Below, one piece after another: positions 48,301 through 60,300 of a DNA stretch of 64,000 nucleotides. The translations under genes were made by a program, and so were the position numbers. The notes beneath the pieces are model-generated. The model was not told the origin of the DNA. It searched no databases and worked only from the letters and a program-made list of their open reading frames with translations. Source of the stretch: Aphrocallistes beatrix (taxonomy: Eukaryota; Porifera; Hexactinellida; Sceptrulophora; Aphrocallistidae); the NCBI GenBank assembly GCA_963281255.1, contig OY725495.1, forward strand, positions 1-64,000, in the 5' to 3' direction. Position 1 is the first letter of the stretch. Each line of letters starts with the position of its first letter.

Positions 48301-51300
48301 ACTCTGGACTGCTCTGATCCAGACCTCGGTTTAAACAGCGAGTTGACCTTCTCACCACTCACCTCTCCCTCCCCATTCTCTCTTCTTGCGAACGGGTCCG
48401 TCTACCTAAACTCTGCCGCCCTCCTCAACGCCGCATTAGAGCACGAGTTCCGTTTGATGGTGCAGGACAGAGGCACTCCTCCTCTCAATTCTACCGCGAT
48501 AGTATATGTGTCAGTGGCTCCCGCCAATCTCTTCGCGCCTGAATTCCAAGGAAGTTCACAAAATCCTGGAATCGTGATTATTTCCGAGGTGACTCCTCTC
48601 GGTTCTCACCTCTTCACTTTCGTAGCCACTGACAATGATGTAGGATCGGCGGAGAGTTCAGTTCGTTACGCGATTGCTTCTGGGAATCTGGGGACCACCT
48701 TCCAGATACATCCGGAAGAGGGCAGACTGACACTAAACCTTCCTCCTGACTTCTCCAGGACTTCTCAGTACATTCTCAGCATCAGTGCTAGGGACCTCGC
48801 AGCTCTCAACCCCAAGACAGCCTACACCACAATCAGCATATACGTAACGACGGTGAACCGGTTTCTTCCGGCGTGTAGCGACCCTCAATATTCGCTGTTT
48901 GTAGAAGAGAGTCGTGTCGGACCTTTCTTGGCCCTGGAATGCTCAGACGGTGACGGCACTCCTGTTTTCTTCTCTTTGGATTCAGGAGATACGTCACTCT
49001 TCCAAATAAATAGCTCTTCTGGCTCTCTCTCCCTCATCTCCACACTCGACTTCGAGTCTACAGCGGTCCACAGCTTGGCAGTGCGGGTGTCAGACGGAGA
49101 AGCGCACGTCCTGGTCCCGATACAAGTCTTAGTAGCGCCAATCAACGAATTCCCTCCTCGCTTCCCCTCGGCTCGCTTTTCCGTGGAGATTGCTGAGGAC
49201 TCGTCAGTTCCTTTTGAGATAATACCTCTTACTGCTTCAGATTCCGATACAGATAACATCACCACGAAACACGGACAAGTTCAATATCAAATTATTGCTG
49301 GAAACGATGACGAAATGTTCACTATCGGAAATTCCAATGGAGTTCTGTATCTGGTGCAGATACTAGACTTTGAAACTATTTCCTTTTACAATCTGACCGT
49401 CATGGCTTCAGATCCTGACTTCTCTGACATCTCCACGGTTCAGATCTCAGTCCTCAACGTTAACGATGTTACTCCTTATTTTGGAGAAAGTCTCTACGTG
49501 TTCTCCATTAACACTTCTTACTCCACATCTTCCACGGTGGGCACCGTCAGGTGCTTCGATACAGACTTTTCTAATGCTCTAAATCGCTCAATCCTCTCCA
49601 TAGCAACTCCGAACGTTCCATTCTCTATTGACAGAGAGTCTGGCCTCCTTTCGCTCTCCCTCAACGCATCTCTCACCTCCCAGTCTCTTCACGACTTCAC
49701 TGTGTCGTGCTCGGATGGAAAACTGGTCGGATCCTCTCAGGTCCTCGTCTCAATCGAGGCAGATTCGGTAGAGTTGACTTTCGTGTCTGGAATATACCGA
49801 TTCTTAGTCAGTGAGTCCCTCCCCATTGGCAGGGAAATAGGTCAGGTCGCGATTGCGAACATCTCTGCTGCTCTCATCTCGTTCAGACTGTCGGACCTTT
49901 CCTCTCCTTTCAGCATCAACTCGACAGGAGCGATCGCTCTCTCTCGCTCTCTCGACTTCGAATCTCAGTCCTCCTACGCATTCTCTGTGGAGGCGTCGAC
50001 CGACTCTTTCAGCACAGTCTCTGCTGCCATCGTAATTGTGACAGTAACAGATTCGAATGACAACTCTCCCTACTTCATCACAGCCCCCATTTCCCTCTCA
50101 ATGGAAGAGTCCGCGCCGAAGGGGAGCGTCCTGTTGCAGATAACCTGTCAAGACGCCGATGCTGGCCAAAACGGTCAAACCTCTGTGAGGATCAGTGGAG
50201 GGAACGGAAATGGTTTCTTCAGCCTAACACCGAGTGGCAGTTTCCAACTTAACTCTAGCATTGACTACGAGTCTCTGTCTACGGATCCAACCATCCAATT
50301 AGAACTCACGTGTTCTGATGGAGGTTCTCCTCCTAACTCGGTCACTACCAATCTCACCTACTATGTCCTCCCAACCAACGAGCGCGGCCCTGTCTTCCAG
50401 AACCTTCCCTATCAGTTCCCAGTGCGAGAGAGCGCGCAGACTGGAGTGAGTCTGTTCAGAGTGCAGGCACACGATCCCGATTTGGGCGAGGACCACAATC
50501 TGATCTTCTTTGAGATTCTGCCCCCTGGGTCTGGCGGAAATCCGTTTCTCATAACTTCCAATGGAGATATCCTGCTGGCCAGCAGTCTGGACCACGAGTC
50601 GGTCGGCAGCTACTCGCTGGTCGTGAGGGCAGTGGATCGGGAGCGCCGAGACGCGGGCGAACCGAATCTTGACCGCTTCACTGACACTGCGAATATCGCT
50701 GTAACTGTGACGGACGTTAACGAGTTTAGTCCAGAGTTTTCTAGCTTGTTCTATCTGACTGAAATCGATTCAGGAGTTCTGCCCAACACTTTTGTGTACT
50801 CTGTTAATTGCACTGACAGAGATGAGGGCGCCCTTTTCTCTCCCATCTATGCTCTTTCCGGTCCTCTCTCTACCTCTTTCTCCATCCTCCCCTCCGGCCT
50901 TATTCTCACCAACGCCACCATTCTCCACCAGACGGCGTCCTCTTACCTCCTCACCGTATCCTGCGCAGACCAGGGGATCCCTGTACGCAGTGCTGAGACT
51001 AACCTCTTCATAAGCATCCGAGACCTCAACCTGCTCTGTCCCCAGTTCAGCCAGACCTCCTACAGTGTCCAGCTGTCAGAGTCTGTTCCCATCGGCACTT
51101 CCACCACACGACTGAACGCCAGCAGTCTTAGCGGGGCCAGTGACATCTCCTACAGTCTCCTTAACCCCGTGCTGCCGTTCCTCATCAACCAGAGCAGCGG
51201 AGAGGTGTCCACTGCTTCTCAGCTCGACTTTGAGTCAGACAGATTCTTCGCTCTACTCGTGCTTGCTACTGATACAAGTTCCAACACTTCCTGTAACAGC

Positions 51301-54300
51301 ACTGCCACGGTGCTGGTGGGGCTCTTCAACGTCAACGAACACTCTCCTCTCTTCTCTCAGTCCTCATTCTCCGCTCGAATCAGCGAGGGATTCACGGTGG
51401 GCAGGAACATCCTCCTGCTCTCTTGTTCCGACAGAGACGACCTAGCTGAGGGCACTGCCCCTCTTCTACGGATAGAGTCCGGAGATCCAGAAAATAAGTT
51501 CTCCATTCAAAGTCAGAATCTCGTCCTGATGTCTAGTCTTGACATAGAGTCCCAGCAGAACTACACACTGATGATCTCCTGCACTGATACCGGACCAGGC
51601 AGCCTCCTCTCCGCCTCCTCTCTGGTGTACCTCTCTCTCCTCTCGGCCAACGAGTTCGCGCCTCTCTTCGAGAACGACAGCTACCAAGTGTCAGTATCTG
51701 AAAGTGCTGCTGTCGACACTGAGATACTGGCGCTCGTCGCCACAGACAGAGATCAATTCGGGCACAACAGCATTTCCTATTCTATCCTCTCTGGCAACGA
51801 TGGATTCAGATTTCTGCTCAGATCGAATAAACTGATCGTGTCTGATCTCCTCGACTTCGAGACTTCTCCCACCTACCTCCTCAACATCAGCGCCTCAGAT
51901 AGCTCAGACCCGAGAGAGGCCCTTGTCTCCTTCTCGACTGTGCTCATACGACTGCTCGACGAGAATGACAATCCTCCGATTCTCCTTCCTCCGATCGCGT
52001 TCCTCTCCGTAGAGAACAGCACCACTGCAGGAACAGCTGTGTTGCAACTGAGCTGTACTGACGCAGACCTGTTTCAGAACGGCAGTCTCCTGCTGGACAT
52101 AGACTCAGGTAAGTGCGCAGGATCTGGATCTAGTGCGGTTCTGCACTGATGTATATTATGTCCACTCACTAGGAAACCTTGAGGGCAGTTTCGCGCTCAC
52201 TCGCGATGGAAAACTATTGGTAAACAAGCCCTTCAACTTAACGACCAACTCTCTCTACACACTCACCATCACATGTCGAGAGAACGCTACAGATCCCAAG
52301 CGAGACACGAGCACCGTGGTGGTGAGCGTAATAAGATCATCTGAAGAGCTCCAATTCCTGGACACGCCCTACTCCATCTCGATTGCTGACACCGCTCCAG
52401 TGGAAAGCACTGTCCTCTCCGTCTCTGCTTTGGATCCTGAGTCAGCGACGAGTGACCATCTACAGTTCTCCATATTCAGCCTGGAACAAGTCCCGTTCGT
52501 CGTAAACTCGAACTCTGGAAATGTTCTGACAGCGAAACCGCTGCTTTCGTACTCAGGACAAAGCTTCACTTTCCAAGTGCAAGTTACGGACAGTAATATG
52601 CCAACGAGGACCAAGTTCGAGCCTGTTTCGATCTTCATCAATCGCACCTCTAACTTGGCCCCTGCCTTCCAGAGAGATAACTTCTTCCTGAACGCATCGG
52701 AACTGTCGTCTCCGTCCACACAGTTAGCGATTCTCAACTGCTCCGATGGGGACAATGACCTTATCCGATACACCATTGAGGATGGAAATGAAAACGGTAC
52801 TTTTGCCATCTCGGAACAAACCGGGAGATTGGTGGTGGGCAGGTCTCTGGACTTCGAGTCTAGAGATTCCTACTCACTCACCGTCTCATGTCAGGACAAC
52901 GGAGTTCCTCCTCTCTCCGCCACCGCTGCTGTGCACATCAGCGTCACCGCCGAGAACGAATTCACTCCTCTGTTTCCGAGCGGAGGCTACCCGCCCGTCT
53001 CTCTGAACGAGGACGTCCTTCCTGGCGCAGAGCTCCTCGCGGTGAAAGCTGTTGACGCGGACTCTGGGTCTGACGGAGCGGTCAGCTACCAGATCATCGA
53101 AGGTTTGCCCTCGGAGGAATATCCTAGCTTGTAACTGAGTTTCATCATCCACTCTTTAGGTGACGTGAACAGCAATTTCGTTATTGGAAGAATAAGCGGG
53201 AGAATTCAGGTGTCGCAGCTCCTCGACTTCGAACAGAGAGCTACATTCCAACTGAGAGTAGAAGCCAGAGACTCTTCAGCTCTCAATCCTAGATCCAGCA
53301 GCGTCTTGCTCGACGTTCGGTTGGTGGATGTTAACGACAACTGTCCCCAGTTCTCGGGAGAGCCTTACTTCGCTCTTCTCCCTTCCTCCGCTGCCCCCGG
53401 CCACACAGTCGCTAGACTCGTGTGCTCGGACGCCGACTCCGGACAGCTGGGCCGAGTGAACTACTCTCTCGGAGGAGACCCGCAACTGCTCCAATACTTC
53501 CACGCAGATTCTGATGGAATAGTTTCCTTGATTCGCAATCTTCCCAGCGACTCTACTCAGGTCAGTTCAGTAATGAAGCATTGAACTCAGACGTGTTCGT
53601 ATATAATACTTGTACGTCTATCCAACAGGTCTACTCTCTTATCTCCATCTGCTCCGACAACGCTCCTTCTCCTTGCTCCGTCAGCTCTTCTCTAACCGTG
53701 ACTCAGTCCGATGGGAACACCTCCCCTCCCCTCTTCTCCCCCTCTTCCTCCTCTCTCTCACTCAGCGAGTCATTCCCACTCCTGACCCCGTTCTTCACTG
53801 CCAACGCCACAGACCCTGACTCAGGGACGAATGGACAAATTTCCTACTCCGTAGAATCTAGTGCTATGGCAATGTTCTCAGTAAATGCAGGTACACTCAC
53901 CAATTCATCCACTACGTCTTTGTAGTTTGAGCTGTTGTATTGTAGTCAATCTACTTGTTTTAACAGGGAGTGGAGAGGTCTTTTTATTGACACCTCTCGA
54001 CTTCGAGTTGTCTCGCTCTCACAACTTGACCATTCGAGCGACTGACGGTACCCCATTCAGTTCTAACCGGAAGTCCTCAGCCACCACCCTCCTTCTCCAA
54101 GTCACAAACGTCAATGACAATCGCCCTTTCTGCGGAGGACAGTCCTTCACTGCTTTCTTTACAGACACGGCCGCTGCTGGTTTTGAAGTTTTCAGTCTTA
54201 ACTGCTCCGATCCAGACACTGGTCCCGCTGGAATTAGCTTTGCGATAGTGCAAGGCGATGTGGACGGTATTTTTAATATTTCTAATATCGGAGTTCTAAA

Positions 54301-57300
54301 AATTGCCTCGACTAACCCAGTTCAGACCAACTCCTCCTACGCACTCAAGGTAGGATAGGCTTATTATCTGTGTTGTTCTTCATTAATCTAATCTTACTTC
54401 AGATAGAGGTATCGGACAATTTCGTTGGGGGACTAGTTCAGAGGACGAGTGTGTGCGTGCAGGTCTATCACGCCAGCAGCAATGACTTCTGTCCTCAGTT
54501 TTCTATGTCCGCCTTCTCCACCGAAGTGAGAGAGGACGCCGCTGTGGGGAGCACCCTCCTCTCAGTGATGGCTACGGACGAGGACAGAGGTCTGCAGGGA
54601 CTTGTCTCCTACGCCCTTACAGGTCAGATTGTCTCTTCTACTCTACTCATTCCTAAGAGTCATTAATCGTTGAGAACGCCTTTAGGTGGTGCTAGTTCTC
54701 CCCTGCAGTTCTCAGTCGTTCCATCGACAGGAGACATCATTCTCCTCTCCAGGCTAGACAGAGAGTCAGTGAGTCACCACTCCTTCTCGCTCCAGGCCTC
54801 TGATGGAGATGCTTCGAGTGCTTGTGTCAATCAAACCGTTGTTTCGATAAGAGTCACAGACGCCAACGACATAAGGCCCTGTCTACCTGAGCAGTTCTAC
54901 TCTCGAACCATCTCTCAGCGCTCTCCGATCAACTCTCTTATCTCATCGGCGCTAGCAATGGATGAAGATTTAGGAGCAAACGGCTCTGTTATCTATTCTC
55001 TCATTCCTATCGACTCCCCTTCTTCTTTTCAAATAGATCCAACTAACGGTAGCATATCCCTCGTAGAAGTGCTAACCGACTACCATCCTCGCACTCTCTA
55101 TCAGTACTTCATTCAGGCGGTGGATAGAGGTACCCCTGCCCTCTCCTGCTCTTCACACCTCTCCATCTACACCACTCAGCATAACACCTACCCTCCAGTC
55201 TTTCCGTCGCCTAGCTACAGCGTGTCGGTGTCAGAAGGAACGCCGCACCCTCACACCCTCCTCCAACTCAACGCAACTGACAGAGACAGCGAGTACGTCT
55301 CCTACCACATCGTCAGTGGGAATGAAGACTTGTTATTCTACGTGGACTCCGTGACAGGTGTACTGTCGTTACGGCAGAGACTAGACTTTGAGAACAGCCG
55401 CGAGCACCGTCTAGTGGTGGAGGCTAGAGATGTAGTGCTGCGTGAAGGGAATCCATTGGTTGATACAGCCGAAGTAGTTATCTCAGTCTCTAACGTTAAC
55501 GACAACTCTCCAAGGCTTGATAAGCAATATTACTCCGCGGTTGTTAACTCATCTGCTCCTGTCGGTACTCAGGTGTTAGAAGTGGTCTGCACAGACTTGG
55601 ACTTGGCACCTCATAACAGCACCATGCTCTCCATAGTGAGTGGAGACGCCAATGGACTGTTTGGCCTAGCACCGAATGGGTCTCTCTCTATTATCAAGAG
55701 TCTGAACACCCTCGCATATAGTCGAGTTGAGATGGCTGTCTCCTGTTCTGACGGTCAATGGACCGACAGTGCTATTGCAGTCGTGATCATAACGCCTCGC
55801 AATTTCACTGGGCCCGTTTTCTCGCGCGAGACTTATTCATGGAATATTCCAGAGCACTCATCGCTTGGCACTTCTTTCTCAGAAGTGAGTGCATCGCCAC
55901 CAAACACTTCCGCTGCAGTAGTCTTCAGTATTGAAAGCGGGAATGAGCTTGAGAGGTTTGGAATTGATCCACAGGAGGGCAGCCTATACGTGATAGATCG
56001 ACTAGATCGTGAGCTAGTGTCTGAACACCTACTCACTCTATCCGCGGTGAGTGAGGGAGTGACAGCTCTAGCATTGCTCCGCGTCATTCTAACTGACATC
56101 AATGAACATCGTCCCCTCATCTCCCTCCAATCCCAGATCTCTTATGTGTACACACACTCCCCTCCCGGAACCCTTATCACCTCCATCGCTTGCTCTGATG
56201 GAGACCAGGATAGCAATGCTGGCACGCGTGTCTCCATAGCAGCAGGAGATAGCGACAGCTTCTTCTCTATAACTCCTGGCGGAATTATAGCCCTCAGAAA
56301 GTCTCTGACTCCGAATTCAGTCCACACTCTGACCATTTCTTGTTCTGACTCAGGCGCCCCCTCACTCTCCGCCACTGCTCTTCTCACCATAGAGTCCGCA
56401 CAGCTCAACCGGTTCCGCCCTGAATTCGTGCACGCGGAGTTTGTGGTGGATGTGCTCGAAAACATCGCCGTAGCGTCCAAACTTGTCAATGTCACTGCGA
56501 TAGACTTGGACCAGGGATTACTCGGGTCTGTGACCTACGTCATAACCTCCGGCAATGAACTGAACCTATTTTCCATCGACCCGATCACTGCTCTCATTTC
56601 CTTGAATTCACAGCTAGACTTTGAGTCCACTCATTCTCACCGATTGACCGTGAGAGCTACAAATGGAGGCGACGGTCTGAATAGCATCAGGTCTTCCACG
56701 GCGTATGTCACTGTCAATGTGTACGACGTTAACGATAACGCGCCGGTATTCCAATATGTTCGTTACTCTGCACACGTCCCACTTAACGCCAGCATTGGCA
56801 GTGAGTTGGTACGTGCTGTCTGCACTGACGCAGACAGTTTAGAGAACGGAGAAGTATCTTATAGCTTTACAGCCAACTCCAGCCCTTTCTCGGTGTATAA
56901 CGGCTCCGTATCACTGGCTGAGCCTCTCTCCGCTTCCACTCCTGGCAGGATATCCCTGGTCCTGCAGTGCAGAGACCATGGTTCTCCTAATCTCGTCACG
57001 ACGGCCTACCTCGACGTGTTTGTGCGTAAAGATGCACTCTCGCCTCTGTTCTCCCAGTCTGTCTACCGAGCAGTCGCGTCTGAGTACGCTCAGGTGGGCT
57101 ATCAGTTGCCTGTCAATATTTCTGCTGAGGATATGGACGCGGGGAATAACGGAGTTGTGCTGTACGAGATTTTGCAATGTGAAGTTCCATGTCCATTTAG
57201 CATCCATCGCACGACAGGCGTAGTTAGTGTGATTGGCACTCTCGACTTCGAGTCCAGTTCTTCTCACCTCCTCTTCGTGCAGGCGGTGGATGACGGCACT

Positions 57301-60300
57301 TTCTCTCACGTGTCTGTTGCTACTCTCCGTGTAGACATTCTCAACGAGAACGATAACACGCCCAGGTTCAATCAGGATATATTTAGTGTCCGAGTCCCCG
57401 AGGATGCGCCAATCAACTCTGCTCTGGTGTCAGTCCAATGCACAGACCTAGACTCCGACCTTCCGACTTATAGCATAACCGATGGGCTGCTGGGGAGTGA
57501 ATTTACGGTTTCAGAGAGGGGCGTGCTCTTAGTTTCAGCTGAACTGGACTATGAGACCAGATCTTCCTATGTCCTAACTGTGCATTGCTTAGACTCAGTA
57601 TTTCCAGTTAGGACAGACTCCGCAGTCATTCATATCTCGATATCCAACTCGAATGAGTTCGCTCCTACATTCAACCAGTCTACTTACAACGTGTCCGCTT
57701 CCGAATCTCTACAGTTCGGTTCTCACGTATTCTCATTGAAAGCTGCTGACGGAGACGCGGGGTCGCTGGGGGAGATAACCTACAGCATAGTCGGGGGCAA
57801 CGTGCTGCAGACCTTCAGCATAGCGAGTACGGATGGAATGGTATTCCTTACAGGCACTCTCGACTATGAGAGAACGCCCTCCTACTTCCTCACCGTGTAC
57901 GCTACGGACGGAGGAGGACTGGTCGGGAGAGCGTACGTGTTCCTCTTTGTTGAGAATGTCAATGACAACGCACCGCAATTCACTCAATCCCTTTACTCTC
58001 GCACTCTATCCATCAGTGAGCCCGTGGGAAGGAACGTCGTGGAGGTGAGATGTTCCGATAGGGACGGTACTTCGGTTAGCTACGCGATTGAATCTGGTAA
58101 CACTGGGAGTTATTTCAACATCTCAGCACTGACAGGCTTAGTTGCCGTGTCTCGCGATCTGTCAGGCAGCAGTCTCGTAACAATCCTCACCTTGACCTGT
58201 TCCGATATCGACACTCACCCCCCCGCACGAGCAGTCGTCTCCTTCAACATTCTGCGAGATTCCAGCTGTCCCATTCAGTTCTCACAACCTCGTTACCAGT
58301 CACAGGTGCCAGAAGACGCTCCCCTTTCCCAGTCCGTCCTCACGCTGACAGTGACTGGCTCTTCTAGCGACATCTCCTACAGGCTACTCCCCACCAGTCT
58401 CCCCTTCTTCATCGACCCCGCAGGACTCCTCTCTCTCACAGCGTCATTGGATGCAGAGACACAGAGTCAATACACTTTCAATGTGGAGGCCGTTCCTAAC
58501 GATATTGCCTGTGCGGATCCGCCTCAAGTCAGTGTCACTATTCTAGTTGAAGACGTGAATGAATTTGCTCCGCTCATCTCCCCCTCAGTCCTCACCGTCC
58601 TCTTACAGGAGAACTCCGTCACGTCCAGTCCCATCGCTCAGTTCAGCTGCGAGGACCCGGACGCTTCCAACGGGACAGTCTTCTTCATCGGCTCCATCGA
58701 ATCCTCAGGGTCTGGATTAGAAATAAACCCTATAACCGGACAGGTCAGGCTACTGATGCAGCTTGACTATGAATCAGAGACGCTACACACGTTCACCATC
58801 AGGTGCACGGAGTCCGGACCCTCTCCCATGATAGGATCTGCAACGCTGCACGTCAGAGTCGGTCCAGAGAACGAGTTCCCGCCTCAGTTCCCCTTCCCCT
58901 CCTATCAGCTCAACGCATCCGAGTCCTTGCTCCCTGGTGCCTCTGTAGCCCGCATTGAGGCTTCAGATGGAGACAGCCCGCTGTCTGCTGACGGACAGCT
59001 CCAGTACTCCCTTCTCGGGACCAGTCTCTTCTCCGTCAGTTCTGGCGGAGACATCTCCGTGCGGAGTCTGCTGGACAGAGAGACGGAGCCGGTTCTCAAC
59101 TTCACGCTTCTAGCCACTGACGGAGGAAACTCCTCACTAACCGCGTCCGCTGCAGTGACTGTATCACTGCTGGATGTAAATGACAGCCCTCCTCAGTTCC
59201 ACCCCCTCACCTACTCCATCAGTCTGGACAGTTCACACCTCCTCTCAGACCCTGTGGCTAGCATCCGTTGCACAGACCCGGATCAAGGCGTTAATTCTCT
59301 GCTAGCTCTGTCTTTGCAGGGATCCAATCTTTCCTACGAACTTCACAACGTTACGGGGGGACAGGGGGAGACCAATGCGACCCTACTAGCTAGCGCCCCT
59401 CCTTCCGACGGCCTCACGAGCATTCAAGTTGTCTGTACCGACTCTGGAGTTCCTGCTCTCTCCTCCTCGGCGCAGATTAGCATCTTTGTAGCTTCAGATT
59501 GCGCCACGCCCTCCTTCCTACCCACTCACTACACTGTCACTCTTCCGGAGGATTTCGGTACGAATGCTATCCTCATCAACACCACTGCGACCTATGACGC
59601 CAGGTGTCCGCACCAGTTCCACATCTTGTCAGGAGCAGCGAACACCTTCGAGATACACGAGAGGCTGGGCTACATCTACACGATCAACTCGCTCGACTTT
59701 GAAGCGGTATCCTCATACCTCTTGACCTTATCCGTGGTCTCTCTCACCGCCACTGGAGCCAAGTCCTCCACTGCCACTGCTGCCGTATCTGTCAGTAACT
59801 CCAACGACAACCTCCCCGAACTGCGCCCTGCCAGGCTGACAATCACGCGTGCAGAAGACTCTCCCACCAATCAAGAGGTCGCTACCTTCTCCTGCACCGA
59901 CCTGGACCCAGGAGAGACCGTGACACTGAGCATTCAGTCCGGAGACGACCTCATCAACAGGTTTTCCATAAGTCAGCAAGGAGTGGTGAGTCTGCTCAAC
60001 TCCCTGGACTTTGAGGTCACTCGGGTCTACGACCTCGTGGTAACGTGCTCTGAGGCGGTCGCTGTCCCTCCTCGCACAGTCACAGCCCTGCTCACAGTGC
60101 TGGTGGCCGCAGTTAACGATCACGACCCTATGTTCTCTCCCTCCGCCTACTCCAGCTCACTGCCGGAGGACGCTTCTATCGGCACTACGGTGCTGACTCT
60201 GTCTGCATCAGATGGAGACTTCTCAGCTCTGCACAACAAGGTACCTATCCTACTTTGCTCATAATACATAATTATGCTTACAGTTACAGGCTCTTTTGAT

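Noticed and set aside
11310-52732. A real tandem duplication of the cadherin-TRPML locus
   Set aside because: Not excluded, but the 200-N join, mid-exon break, gap-edge errors and allele-like differences fit unmerged haplotypes better.
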